Below are positions 32,589-41,593 of a stretch of DNA of 64,000 nucleotides, piece after piece. A program made the position numbers and the translations under genes. Source of the stretch: Comamonas badia DSM 17552 (GTDB lineage: Bacteria > Pseudomonadota > Gammaproteobacteria > Burkholderiales > Burkholderiaceae_C); NCBI RefSeq assembly GCF_000484635.1, contig NZ_AXVM01000007.1, forward strand, positions 87,423 to 151,422, in the 5' to 3' direction. Numbering within the stretch: position 1 is the stretch's first letter; the number at the start of each line of letters is the position of its first letter. The notes under the pieces were generated by a model that saw nothing but the letters and a program-made list of their open reading frames with translations, was not told the DNA's origin and searched no databases.

Positions 32589-33589
32589 GCGGTGACCGGG
32601 CGGCCCTGCGCGGCGCGCGCGGCGATGAAGGCGTCCAGTGCCTGGCTGCTGGTGTACTTTGGCGTGTAGCCAAAGCGCTCTTTGAGCGCCGTGTTGAGCA
32701 GCACCGGGCGGTAGCGCAGAAAGTCCAGCTGCTCCGGCCCATAGCGGCTGATGCCCAGCCTGGAGCCTATGGCAAGCAGCGCCTTGAGCAGGCCCGCCGG
32801 AAAGTTGGTGGTGCGCTTGCCCAGGCGGGCCGCAATCTCGTGGAGGGTGAGGGCCCCATCGCCCGCCAGGTTGTAGCAGCCGGGCTCTGCGCGGCCCGAG
32901 AGGGCGTGCAGCATGGCGCCGGTCACGTCCTCGTCCCAGATGAAGACGAAGGGGCTGTCGCTGCCACGGATGGCAATCAGCCGGGGTTTTTCAAACAGCG
33001 CGGTGATCTGGTTGTCCACCCGCTCGCCGAGGATGGTGCCTATGCGCAGCACCGTCTGCAGCAATTGCGGATGGCTTTGGCGGTGCGCGGCCAGCATTTC
33101 CTCCACCAGCCGTTTGTGGTCGGAATAGGCGAAGACCGGGTTGCCGCGCAGGGGCATGTCCTCGGTCAGCCAGGGCGCGTTGTCGGCGTGGTAGCCGTAG
33201 GCCGCGCCGCTGGAGGACACGACGATGTGGCGCACGCCGCTGGCGATGCAGGCGGCGAGCACGTTGCGCGAGCCCTCCACATCCACCGAATACTCGAAGG
33301 CGCGCGTCATGCCCTTGCCGGGCGTGACGATGGAGGCCAGGTGCACCACGGTGTCGGGGCGCAGCTGCTGGAACTGCACCGTCAGATCGGGCGCACGCAC
33401 GTCGAGCAGCGCGTAGTGCACGCCGGGCAATTGGCGCTCTTGCGGTACGGCGCGCACGTCGCAGGCCAGCACCGCCTCGATGCGGCCTTCGGATTGTTGC
33501 TGCGCCAATGCGGCGATCACGCTGCGTCCGACAAAGCCGTCGGCGCCGGTGACGAGCACGCGGCGCGCGGCAGGAGCAAGGAGGTTCAT
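32585..33589 (-). CDS. NAD-dependent epimerase/dehydratase (extended SDR)
   Basis: A 334-residue protein starting at ATG 33589. Rossmann motif VLVTGADGFVGRS (about 11-23), DVRAPDL (substrate-side Asp), the catalytic Ser in HIVVSSSGAAYGYHA and YxxxK as YSDHK (about 155). This is the extended SDR pattern of sugar epimerases and of 3-beta-hydroxysteroid dehydrogenase-like enzymes. It is coupled by 4-base overlaps to the transporter gene before it and the exporter gene after it, so it belongs to one transcription unit. Substrate unknown. Confidence 0.88.
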   Translation of the reverse strand: MNLLAPAARRVLVTGADGFVGRSVIAALAQQQSEGRIEAVLACDVRAVPQERQLPGVHYALLDVRAPDLTVQFQQLRPDTVVHLASIVTPGKGMTRAFEYSVDVEGSRNVLAACIASGVRHIVVSSSGAAYGYHADNAPWLTEDMPLRGNPVFAYSDHKRLVEEMLAAHRQSHPQLLQTVLRIGTILGERVDNQITALFEKPRLIAIRGSDSPFVFIWDEDVTGAMLHALSGRAEPGCYNLAGDGALTLHEIAARLGKRTTNFPAGLLKALLAIGSRLGISRYGPEQLDFLRYRPVLLNTALKERFGYTPKYTSSQALDAFIAARAAQGRPVTA

Positions 33590-34512
33590 GCAATGGCTTT
33601 CACGTTGCCGGTGGCGGCTGCCGGCCGGCGTGCCCACAGGCGGGCCAGCGCCAGGCCGGCGATGATGTCCCAGAAGCCCCAGACGCCGGCGACCACCGCC
33701 ATGCCGCCCAGGCCGCCGAAGAAGCTGAAGATCAGCACCAGGCCCAGGCCGGCGTTGCGGATGCCGACCTCGAAGGTGATCGCGCGCCGGTCGTAGTCTG
33801 GCACGCGAAACAGCCGCGCGCAGCCGTAGCCGGTGGCCAGCGCCAGCGCGTCGTGCAGCGCCACGGCGAGCAGCACGACGCCGGTGTAGTCGAGGAAGAA
33901 ACGCCAGTTGCCGGCAATCGCGCCGACGATGAAGCCGATCAGCGCGAGAAAGCTGACGATGCCCACCGGGCGCTTGACGCGCCGGGTGAGCGCCGGCCAG
34001 CGGTGGGCGATGAAGATGCCGAGCACAAACGGCAGGCCGATGATGGCGATGATGTGGCCCATCATTTCCCAGGGGCTGAGCGCGATGCGCTGAAACAGCG
34101 GTGCCGCCGTGGGGTGCAAATGCGCCCAGAAGGCGAAGTTCAGCGGCATCAGCACGATGGACAGGGCGTTGGAGACGGCGGTCATCGATACGCTCAGCGC
34201 CACATTGCCCTTGGCCTGGTGCGTCAGGATGTTGCTCACGTTGCCCGGCGGGCAGCAGGCCACGAGGATCATTCCCAGCGCGATGCTGGGCTGCACCTTG
34301 AGCAGCAGCGAGAGCACGAAGGTGATCGCCGGCAGCACGATGAACTGTGCCGCGATGCCGACGCCAAACGCCAGCCGCATGGACAGCACGCGGCGGAAAT
34401 CCTCCACCCGCGTATCCAGCGCGATGCCGAACATCAGAAAGCCCAGCACCCAGTTGAGCAGCACGAGCGAAGCGGGGTTGAAGTTCAGCCGGATCTCGTC
34501 GATGGGCAGCAT
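33586..34512 (-). CDS. Bile acid:sodium symporter (BASS) family transporter
   Basis: A 308-residue protein with nine or ten helices. The family signatures ACCPPGNVSNILTHQAKGNV (about 85-104) and FEVGIRNAGLGL (about 255) are present. Members import steroid-like or other organic anions with sodium. It is followed by the epimerase with an ATGA overlap and preceded by the FMO-like gene 18 bases away. Substrate is not fixed by sequence; pantoate, pyruvate and bile-acid carriers share this fold. Confidence 0.9.
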   Translation of the reverse strand: MLPIDEIRLNFNPASLVLLNWVLGFLMFGIALDTRVEDFRRVLSMRLAFGVGIAAQFIVLPAITFVLSLLLKVQPSIALGMILVACCPPGNVSNILTHQAKGNVALSVSMTAVSNALSIVLMPLNFAFWAHLHPTAAPLFQRIALSPWEMMGHIIAIIGLPFVLGIFIAHRWPALTRRVKRPVGIVSFLALIGFIVGAIAGNWRFFLDYTGVVLLAVALHDALALATGYGCARLFRVPDYDRRAITFEVGIRNAGLGLVLIFSFFGGLGGMAVVAGVWGFWDIIAGLALARLWARRPAAATGNVKAIA

Positions 34513-34530
34513 GGAGTGCCTCCTGTGGAA

Positions 34531-35847
34531 TCAGGCCAATGCCTGCGCGGCCTTGCGCACCGCGTCGCGGTACACGTCTTTGTTGACGTAATAGGCCATG
34601 CGCGCCAGCTTCAGGTAGTGGTAGCTGCCGGAGAGATCGGGCGGCGGCCCGGCCTTGGCCTGCGTCAGCGCCTGCGCGGCCGCCGTGCCGTCCTGCAGCG
34701 CCTTGAAGTAACGCGCCACCAGCTCAGCCTGCTCATAGCGCCCCTGCCAGCCCAGGCCGCTGGCCTCCACCATGCCCAGCACCGCCAGGCGCGAGAAACG
34801 CGGCGCAAAAATGTTCAGGTAGAGCTGCGGCGCCATACCCTGCCAGTTCAAAAGCTGGTCGGCTATGAAGGGGTAGTGCAGCTGGTAGCCGGTGGCCGCC
34901 AGCACCATGTCGTACTCGCCCTGCGTGCCGTCCTTGAAGTGCACGGTGTGGCCGTCGATGCGTGCGATGTCGGCGCGGATGCGTGCGTCGCCATGGCCCA
35001 GGTGGTAGAGGATGAGCGAGTTCACCACCGGGTGCGATTCGTACATCTTGTACGCGGGTTGGGGGAAGCCAAAGCGCACCGGGTCGCCGGTAAACCACTT
35101 CAGGATGGTGCTGTCTATCTTCTGCTTGAGCCAGGGCGGCAGGCGCAGCTTGCCGCCCACGGTGTCGGCCGGAATGCCGAACACATACTTGGGGACGAAG
35201 TAGTAGCCGCGGCGCACCGACATATCGATGCTTTTGGCGTAGTGCACCGCGTCCACCGCGATGTCGCAGCCCGAGTTGCCGGCGCCGACGATGAGCACGC
35301 GCTTGCCGGTGAACTGGCGTGGCGATTTGTAGGCGCTGGTGTGCAGCAGCTCGCCGTCGAAGTGGCCTTCAAAGGTCGGCATGTTGGGCTCGGCCAGCGT
35401 GCCGTTGGCGATCACCACGCCCTTGTATTCGGCGGTTTCCGGCGTGCCGCCCGCGCTTTGCACCGTCACGCGCCACAGCGTGTCGGGCGTGTCGCTGACG
35501 GGCTCCACCTGCAGCACGCGGGTGCCGAAGCGGAAATGCTTGGTCAGCCCGAAATGCGCGGCATACGCACGAAAGTACTGCAGCAGCTCGGCGTGGCCGG
35601 GGTAGTCGGAGGTGCCCGCCGGCATCGGAAACTCGGTGAACTCCGTCGTCGTCTTGCTGGAGATCAGGTGGGCGGATTCGTACACTGTCGAGCGCGGGTT
35701 TTCTATGTTCCACAGGCCGCCCACGTCGTTCCAGGCCTCAAAGCCCTGGAACGGCACGCCGGCCTTTTGCAGCGCGCGGGCGCCCGCCAGGCCCGAGGGG
35801 CCGGCGCCGATCAGCGCGATCATGTCCTGGGTGGCGATGGTGCTCAT
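34531..35847 (-). CDS. Flavin-containing monooxygenase (FMO-like)
   Basis: A 438-residue protein. FAD site ALIGAGPSGLAGARALQ (about 12-28), NADPH site VLIVGAGNSGCDIAV (about 187-201), FMO fingerprint F-x-G-x3-H-x3-Y as FDGELLHTSAY (about 167-177), and the C-terminal ATGYQLHYPF. The last residue of the fingerprint is Tyr, not Trp-Pro, so it is FMO class rather than Baeyer-Villiger. It would add one oxygen to a nitrogen, sulfur or carbonyl. It is coupled to the upstream SDR (ATGA). Confidence 0.9.
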   Translation of the reverse strand: MSTIATQDMIALIGAGPSGLAGARALQKAGVPFQGFEAWNDVGGLWNIENPRSTVYESAHLISSKTTTEFTEFPMPAGTSDYPGHAELLQYFRAYAAHFGLTKHFRFGTRVLQVEPVSDTPDTLWRVTVQSAGGTPETAEYKGVVIANGTLAEPNMPTFEGHFDGELLHTSAYKSPRQFTGKRVLIVGAGNSGCDIAVDAVHYAKSIDMSVRRGYYFVPKYVFGIPADTVGGKLRLPPWLKQKIDSTILKWFTGDPVRFGFPQPAYKMYESHPVVNSLILYHLGHGDARIRADIARIDGHTVHFKDGTQGEYDMVLAATGYQLHYPFIADQLLNWQGMAPQLYLNIFAPRFSRLAVLGMVEASGLGWQGRYEQAELVARYFKALQDGTAAAQALTQAKAGPPPDLSGSYHYLKLARMAYYVNKDVYRDAVRKAAQALA

Positions 35848-36686
35848 GGGTTCGATTTTTCAGAAGAAGAAGAAGACTCGCCCAGGCCCGGAATGGGGGT
35901 GGCACCCGCTTCATGGGCGCGCGGCTTGCGCGGCTGGCGCAGCAGGAGGGCGTCGTGCCAGCGCGCGGGCAGGCAGGTCAGCGCGGTCGCGAGCCAGCCG
36001 GTGCGCCGTGGCAGCACGATGTGTTCGCGCCCGGCGGCCACGCCTGCCAGCAGCCGGCGTGCGGCCACGTCGGGCTCCAGCAGCCCCGGCATGGCAAAGC
36101 GGTTGCCTGCGGTGAGCTGGGTGCGCAGGTAGCCGGGGCTCACGGTGTGCACGCTGGCCACCGTGCCGCGCAGTTCGGCGCGCAGGCTTTGCAGGTAGGC
36201 GATCAGCCCGGCCTTGCTGGCGCAGTAGGCGCCGTTGCCCGGCAGGCCGCGCCAGCCCGCGATGCTGGCGACGCCGACCAGCGCCAGCGGCTGCGTTGGC
36301 TGCCCGCCTGCGGCGTGGAGAAACGGCTGGAAGGTGGTGGCCACGCCCAGCAGGTTGATCTCCAGCATGCGGCGCAGCACGGCCAGGTCTTCGGCCTGCG
36401 CCGTGTCAAAACCGCCGGCGACGCCAGCATTGGCAATCACCAGGTCGGGCAGGCCGTGGCGCGCCATCCAGTCGGCGGCCATCGCCTGTATGGCGCTAGC
36501 GTCGCTCACGTCAGGCGTGTAGAGGGTGCTGCGCTCGGGCGCGATCGCCGCGAGCTGCTGCAGCACCGGCTGCTGCAAACCCACCAGCGCCACCTTGGCA
36601 CCTTGATCCAACAGCTGGCGTGCCAGCGCCTGACCCAGGCCGCCGCAGGCACCGGTGAGGACGACGTTGTGGAAGTGGGCTGGCAT
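35844..36686 (-). CDS. Short-chain dehydrogenase/reductase (classical SDR)
   Basis: A 280-residue enzyme and first gene of the five-gene operon. NAD(P) site VVLTGACGGLGQALARQ (about 8-24), NAG at about 91-93 in VIANAGVAGG, catalytic Ser in GVASIAGWRG, and YCASK (about 155-159). The C-terminal 40 residues are basic and Pro/Ser rich with a poly-Ser run. Probably interconverts an alcohol and a ketone of the compound also handled by the FMO-like enzyme. Confidence 0.9.
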   Translation of the reverse strand: MPAHFHNVVLTGACGGLGQALARQLLDQGAKVALVGLQQPVLQQLAAIAPERSTLYTPDVSDASAIQAMAADWMARHGLPDLVIANAGVAGGFDTAQAEDLAVLRRMLEINLLGVATTFQPFLHAAGGQPTQPLALVGVASIAGWRGLPGNGAYCASKAGLIAYLQSLRAELRGTVASVHTVSPGYLRTQLTAGNRFAMPGLLEPDVAARRLLAGVAAGREHIVLPRRTGWLATALTCLPARWHDALLLRQPRKPRAHEAGATPIPGLGESSSSSEKSNP

Positions 36687-36710
36687 GGCAGAGAAGGGTA
36701 TGGATTGCCT

Positions 36711-36721
36711 TCTACTGTAGA
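36711..36721. promoter_or_regulatory. Perfect short inverted repeat in the SDR/IclR divergent gap
   Basis: TCTAC-T-GTAGA is a perfect 11-base inverted repeat in the AT-rich gap 36687-36768, which must hold promoters for the five-gene operon and the IclR-type gene. It is a candidate operator. Confidence 0.4.
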
Positions 36722-36768
36722 GGGTAATAAAATTTGTCTCTTAAATTTATATTAAAACGTCTCAAAAA

Positions 36769-37548
36769 ATGAGATTTATTAAAAATGTCGATGAATCTGC
36801 CGCCAGCAAGCCCACATTGCGCCAGTTTGAACTGTTGGAGGCGATGGCGCGCGAAGCACGCCCCTTGAACACCGCCGAGCTGGTGGCGCTGCTCGCCTGG
36901 CCCAAGCCTTCGGTGCACCGCCTGCTGCAGCAATTGGAGGCCGCCGAGCTGCTGCGCCGCGAGCCGGACAGCCACCGTTTCACGCTGGCGCCGCGCCTGC
37001 TGCGTCTGGCCGACGCCGTGCAGGCCGCCAGTATCCCGCAGGGTGTGCGCCATGCGGTGCTGCGCCAGCTGGTGGCGCAGGTGGGCGAGAGCTGCAACCT
37101 CACCGCGCTCTCGGGCGCGCAGGTGCACTATCTGGACCGGGTGGAATCGGCCTTTCCGCTGCAGATGGAATTGCGCGCCGGCACGCGCGTGCCGCTGCAC
37201 TGCTCGGCCAGCGGCAAGCTGTTTCTTGCATCGCTCGCGCCCAACAAGCGCGAGGACCTGTTGCAAGCCTTGCCACTGACGGGATATACCTCCACCACCC
37301 TGACGCAGCGCAAGGCACTGGATGCAGAACTGGCCTGTATCGCGCGCCAGGATTACGCCGTCGATGCGGAGGAATTCGTGCAGGGCCTGGTGTGCGTGGC
37401 GGTGCCGGTGCGGATTTCCGCGCAGAAGGCAGTGCGCTGCGCGGTGGCGCTGCAGGCGCCTGTGGCGCGCATGACGCTGGCACAGGCGCTGCAGCACTTG
37501 CCCCATTTGCGCCAGGCCGCGGCGGCGCTGGCGCGGACCTGGGGCTGA
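36769..37548 (+). CDS. IclR-family transcription regulator
   Basis: A 259-residue regulator. The winged helix is at about 17-75 (LRQFELLEAMAREARPLNTAELVALL, SVHRLLQQLEAAELLRRE), and the effector domain follows with CNLTALSGAQVHYLDRVESA and LHCSASGKLFLASL (the GK-LF signature). It faces the SDR-FMO-BASS-epimerase-EamA operon across an 82-bp gap, so it probably controls it in response to a small acid or aromatic. Whether as activator or repressor cannot be told. Confidence 0.92.
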   Translation: MRFIKNVDESAASKPTLRQFELLEAMAREARPLNTAELVALLAWPKPSVHRLLQQLEAAELLRREPDSHRFTLAPRLLRLADAVQAASIPQGVRHAVLRQLVAQVGESCNLTALSGAQVHYLDRVESAFPLQMELRAGTRVPLHCSASGKLFLASLAPNKREDLLQALPLTGYTSTTLTQRKALDAELACIARQDYAVDAEEFVQGLVCVAVPVRISAQKAVRCAVALQAPVARMTLAQALQHLPHLRQAAAALARTWG

Positions 37549-37560
37549 GTCACCCGACTC

Positions 37561-38166
37561 TCAGATCAGTCCTTCGGCCTTCATCGCGCGCTGCACCGCC
37601 GGGCGGGTAGCCATGCGCTCGCGCCAGGCCACCACGTTGGGATAGGGCAAGAGGTCGATGTTCATCGGTTTGGCCCAGTTGGTGACCGTGAATAGGTAGG
37701 CGTCAGCCACGGAAAAATCTGCGCCCATGAGGTAGTTCTTGCCTGCCAGTTCGCCATCCACCCACTTCAGCCGGGCGCCAATTTTTTCCTTCATCAACGC
37801 TTTCGCCGCGTCGGGCATGCCAGGCTGGAAGAGCGGCGCAAAGCTCTTGTGCACCTCGGTGGCGATGAAATTCAGCCAGCTCATCAGCGCATACCGGGTG
37901 CGCGTGCCATTGGCGGGCGCCAGGTGTTTTTCAGGAACCTGATCGGCGACGTATTGCACGATGACTGCGCATTCGCGGATGCCGCTGCCATCGTCCAGTG
38001 CCAGATACGGCACATAGCCCAGCGGATTCACCTTGCGGTAATCCGAGCCGTCAGGCAGCTCCTTGGTCTTGGTTGGTGCGGAAACGGCTTCGTACGGCAG
38101 GCCGCTTTCTTCCAGAACGATGTGGGGCGCGAGCGAGCAGGCACCAGCCGAGTAATAGAGTTTCAT
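37561..38166 (-). CDS. gst: Glutathione S-transferase, beta class
   Basis: A 201-residue enzyme starting MKLYYSAGACSLAPHIVLEE at 38166. The CSLAPH segment includes the catalytic Cys of beta-class enzymes, and VNPLGYVPYLALDDG and ECAVIVQYVADQVP form the glutathione site. The C-terminal domain ends AVQRAMKAEGL, typical. It detoxifies electrophiles. It converges on the IclR gene with 12 bases between stops and is divergent from the CBS gene. Confidence 0.93.
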   Translation of the reverse strand: MKLYYSAGACSLAPHIVLEESGLPYEAVSAPTKTKELPDGSDYRKVNPLGYVPYLALDDGSGIRECAVIVQYVADQVPEKHLAPANGTRTRYALMSWLNFIATEVHKSFAPLFQPGMPDAAKALMKEKIGARLKWVDGELAGKNYLMGADFSVADAYLFTVTNWAKPMNIDLLPYPNVVAWRERMATRPAVQRAMKAEGLI

Positions 38167-38418
38167 GGGGATTTCCTTGCAAATGAACAGTGGCTCATGC
38201 GACGCATGGACTGCGGTGGGGCAGCCTAGCAGAAAGCGGATTTTCGAGCTGCCGCCGGGCTTGCTGTCGATGGCGCAGCGCGCTTGACGCGATGGCATGC
38301 GTGTTGCGGATTTGCGCCGGAATGGCGGATTGGGGCAAAGCCTGATTGCGAGCTACCATCGCATGTGCTCATATGGCACCGGTGTTGTGCCTCACATTGC
38401 CCGAAAGAGAGGTTTGCC

Positions 38419-38856
38419 ATGGCGACGGTTGCAGAAATTCTCCGCTCCAAGAGCGGCTCCGAGGTGTATCGCGTTGCGCCGACGGATTCGGTGCTGCATG
38501 CGCTGCGTCTGATGGCGGACAAAGAGGTTGGGGCGCTGATGGTGCTTGATGGCGAAAAAATCGCCGGCATCTTCACCGAGCGCGACTATGCCCGCAAGGT
38601 GGCGCTGGTGGGACGCAGTTCGGGCGATACGCCGGTAAGCGAAATCATGACGCGGGCGGTGCGTTTCGTGCATCCGGAGCAGACGACCGAAGCGTGCATG
38701 GCCCTCATGACGGAGCACCGCCTGCGCCATCTGCCGGTGGTCGATGGCGAGCGGCTTGTCGGCCTGGTATCCATCGGCGATCTGGTGAAGCAGATGATCT
38801 CGCAGCAGCAGTTCGTGATAGCGCAGATGGAGCAGTACATCACCGGCGGCTGGTAA
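38419..38856 (+). CDS. Tandem CBS-domain protein
   Basis: A 145-residue stand-alone pair of CBS domains. CBS1 spans about 10-62 (SVLHALRLMADKEVGALMVL…GIFTERDYARKV), CBS2 about 72-128 (TTEACMALMTEHRLRHLPVV…GLVSIGDLVKQ). Such pairs bind adenosine nucleotides and regulate partner enzymes. Preceding ribosome site is GAGAGG. No partner gene is evident; it converges on the diguanylate cyclase. Confidence 0.92.
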   Translation: MATVAEILRSKSGSEVYRVAPTDSVLHALRLMADKEVGALMVLDGEKIAGIFTERDYARKVALVGRSSGDTPVSEIMTRAVRFVHPEQTTEACMALMTEHRLRHLPVVDGERLVGLVSIGDLVKQMISQQQFVIAQMEQYITGGW

Positions 38857-38890
38857 ACCGTTCTGCCGCGCCGGTGGCGCGGCGCCCATC

Positions 38891-40414
38891 TCACCCCGCG
38901 ACCACCCGGTTCTTGCCGGCCCGCTTGGCCAGGTACATTGCCTGGTCGGCACGCTTGAGCGCCTGCTCGCTCGTTTCGCTGGGCGCAAGCTGTGCCACGC
39001 CCGCGCTGAAGGTGATGAGCACATGCTCGTTGTTGTTCATGAAGTAGCGCGTGGTGAGCTCGCGCTGCAGGCGCTTGATGGCGTCCACGCCCTGCTCAAG
39101 GGCGGTATTGGGCAGCACGATGACGAATTCCTCGCCGCCGTAGCGCCCCAGCTGATCCTGCGGGCGCATGGCGGCGCGCGCCGTTGCTGCCAGATGCACC
39201 AGGGCAGCATCGCCGGCGGCATGGCCCAGCCTGTCGTTCAATACCTTGAAATTGTCCAGGTCCAGCAACGCCACGCACAGCGGTGCATCGCTGCGCAGCG
39301 ACAACGATATTTCTCGCTCCAGGGCCTCGTCCAGGCCCTTGCGGTTGAGTGAGCCCGTCAATGGGTCGTGGCGCGCCTGGGCGCTGGTGAGCTCAAGTTC
39401 CTTGCGCAGGCGCTCGATTTCGCCATGGGCGGTGTCGGCACGTTCGCGCAGGCTGTGCAGCTCGGTGCGCATGGCACCGCTCTTCTGCGACATGGCTTGC
39501 GTGGCCGCCATGACTTCCTGCAGCACCGGTTGCAGCTCCTGCAGGCTGCCGGCGTGGCCGATGCGCTCGGCGCAACCCGAAAGCTGGTCATGGAATGCGG
39601 CACTGCTTTCGTCCATTTGCGCCAGGCGATCGATGAAGGTGGCCAGCAGCTCACGCATCTGCTGCTGGGCGGCGACCGCGCGCTCCTTGGCTTCGGCCTG
39701 CTTGAACACCACGTCCTTGAGCCGGCGCTGCACCTCATCCAGGCGCCGCAGCGTGAGCGGCGGCGTGGCTGCGTCGCGCAGGGCCTGTGCCTGACCCTGC
39801 AGCCATGCGTCGTCCGGGCTGAGCACGGCGATGTTCTCAAACACCAGCTGCAGCAGCATCAGCAGTCCGCTGCGTATCGCGGCCTGGTCTTCGGCGGCAA
39901 ACGACAGCCGATAGCTGAAATTGGACAGCAGCTTTTCGGTCTCGCCCAGCGCCGGCATGGGCTGGCGCAGCCAGCTGACCAATTTCTGGCCGAGCGCCTG
40001 CAGGCGGTCGTCGTCCTCGCCGACGGCGGGAAGAATGTTGTCTACCAGCCGTGCCAGATGTTCCGCGAAAACCGTATTCAGTGCATGCGGTGCTGGCGCG
40101 GTGTCTGCTATGCCTGCCGAAACAGGCTTCAACCCCAGCGTGGCGTAACCAACCAGGGTGTTCTGCAGCGCAATCCAGTCCTTGCCTTCAACCGCGGCGT
40201 TGAACTGGTCCAGCAGGCGCTTTTGCCCCGTCGTCTGCCCGGGCAGGATGCGTGCGATCTGGCGCAGGCGCATGTCCGGAAAGGCGGGCTGGCTGATCTG
40301 CCCCGAAATCTCGTCATAGATCGCCTGGTAATGGTCCGGCGTGGGCTGCAGCTTGCGAATGGCAAGCTGCTTGAGGGTTTCGCGGGCATATTCCGAAACA
40401 GACTTGGTGACCAT
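38891..40414 (-). CDS. GGDEF diguanylate cyclase
   Basis: A 507-residue protein without membrane helices. The C-terminal GGDEF domain (about 340-505) has active-site GRYGGEEFVIVLPN and the metal Asp in LDLDNFKVLND, so it should make cyclic-di-GMP. The inhibitory I-site RxxD is not visible right before the active site. The N-terminal 300 residues are mostly helical, with a coiled coil at about 250-335 (RTELHSLRERADTAHGEIERL). ATG 40414 was taken; a TTG at 40441 is the alternative, neither with a good ribosome site. Confidence 0.9.
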   Translation of the reverse strand: MVTKSVSEYARETLKQLAIRKLQPTPDHYQAIYDEISGQISQPAFPDMRLRQIARILPGQTTGQKRLLDQFNAAVEGKDWIALQNTLVGYATLGLKPVSAGIADTAPAPHALNTVFAEHLARLVDNILPAVGEDDDRLQALGQKLVSWLRQPMPALGETEKLLSNFSYRLSFAAEDQAAIRSGLLMLLQLVFENIAVLSPDDAWLQGQAQALRDAATPPLTLRRLDEVQRRLKDVVFKQAEAKERAVAAQQQMRELLATFIDRLAQMDESSAAFHDQLSGCAERIGHAGSLQELQPVLQEVMAATQAMSQKSGAMRTELHSLRERADTAHGEIERLRKELELTSAQARHDPLTGSLNRKGLDEALEREISLSLRSDAPLCVALLDLDNFKVLNDRLGHAAGDAALVHLAATARAAMRPQDQLGRYGGEEFVIVLPNTALEQGVDAIKRLQRELTTRYFMNNNEHVLITFSAGVAQLAPSETSEQALKRADQAMYLAKRAGKNRVVAG

Positions 40415-40482
40415 GGCAAGCGGGGCAAAGCGTTGCAACAAGGCGTGATTGTCACCGGTTCATGGCACGCCGTTCCTCCTCT

Positions 40483-41463
40483 TCAGGGAGCATTCACCAG
40501 CACCAGCTTGCCCTTGACGTTGCGCGCAGCCATCTGCGCGTACGCGGCAGGCAGCTCCCGCATGGGAAGCTGGCGGTCAATGACCGGCTTGATCCTGCCG
40601 CTGGCATACCATCCGGCCAGTTCTGCCAGCATGGCTGCATTCGCCTGGGGTTCGCGCTTGGCGTAGTCGCCCCAGAAGACACCCACGATGGAAGCGCCCT
40701 TGAGCAGCGCCAGGTTCATCGGCAGGCTGGGGATGGGCCCGGCGGCAAAGCCCACGATCAGGTGGCGCCCGCGCCAGCCAATGGAGCGGAAGGCCGCTTC
40801 GGTGAAGTCGCCGCCCACGGGGTCGTAGATCACGTCCGGGCCGCGGCCTTCCGTCAACGTCTTGATGGCATCGCGCAGGTTTTGCGTGGCGTAGTTGATC
40901 GTCGCGTCAGCGCCCTGCGCGCGGCAAACGGCGCATTTCTCATCCGTGGAGGCGGCCGCGATGACATGGGCGCCTGCAGCCTTGGCGATCTGGATCGCCG
41001 CGGTGCCCACGCCGCCGGCCGCACCAAGTACCAGCACCGTCTCCCCGGCCCGCAGCGCGGCGCGGTCCATCAGCGCGTGGTGCGAGGTGGCGTAAATCAT
41101 CATGAATGCCGCGGCATCCGCATGCGGGAAGCCTGTGGGCAGCGGCATGCACAGCTTGGCAGGCGCCACCGCGTGGGTGGCGAAGCCGCCGGTCCCGGAA
41201 AGGCAGGCCACGCCTTGCCCGACCTGCAGGTGCTTCACCCCTGCGCCGATGGCGCGCACGATGCCGGCGTATTCCGAGCCGGGCACAAAGGGCAGCGGTG
41301 GCTTGAACTGGTACTTGTTCTGCACGATCAGCAGATCCGGGAAGTTCAGGCTGGCCGCGCGGATCTCGATCAGCACTTCGCCGGGCTGCGGTTCGGGTGT
41401 TGGCAGTTCGGTCCATGCGAGCGCCTCGACGCCGACGGGGTTGCTGCAAAGCCAGGCATGCAT
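40483..41463 (-). CDS. NADPH:quinone oxidoreductase-like zinc-independent MDR enzyme
   Basis: A 326-residue medium-chain reductase starting at ATG 41463. [16 protein letters not shown] and the NADPH site [18 protein letters not shown] (about 145-160) are typical, and no catalytic zinc cysteine pattern is found, matching the quinone reductase branch. It would reduce quinones or enones. An upstream ATG pair at 41478 lies in the same frame but lacks better support. It is convergent with nothing else and divergent from surE. Confidence 0.9.
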   Translation of the reverse strand: MHAWLCSNPVGVEALAWTELPTPEPQPGEVLIEIRAASLNFPDLLIVQNKYQFKPPLPFVPGSEYAGIVRAIGAGVKHLQVGQGVACLSGTGGFATHAVAPAKLCMPLPTGFPHADAAAFMMIYATSHHALMDRAALRAGETVLVLGAAGGVGTAAIQIAKAAGAHVIAAASTDEKCAVCRAQGADATINYATQNLRDAIKTLTEGRGPDVIYDPVGGDFTEAAFRSIGWRGRHLIVGFAAGPIPSLPMNLALLKGASIVGVFWGDYAKREPQANAAMLAELAGWYASGRIKPVIDRQLPMRELPAAYAQMAARNVKGKLVLVNAP

Positions 41464-41593
41464 CGTGGGGTTCCTCAACAGGTGCGAAGCCGGTCATCAT
41501 AGGGGCTGCGCAGGGCGGTGCTTTGTCCCTCTTGCGACCGGCGGCGAGCGCAAGATCGCCGCCCTACAATGCTGCACTTTTTCACAGACCGTG

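Noticed and set aside
34531..35847. Baeyer-Villiger monooxygenase reading of the flavoprotein.
   Set aside because: The fingerprint ends in Tyr after H-x3 rather than Trp-Pro, so the FMO class fits better.
33853..36132. Plus-strand frame of 759 codons opposite the BASS/FMO/SDR genes.
   Set aside because: Antisense shadow with very high His/Arg/Gln content; the minus-strand genes carry all the expected motifs.
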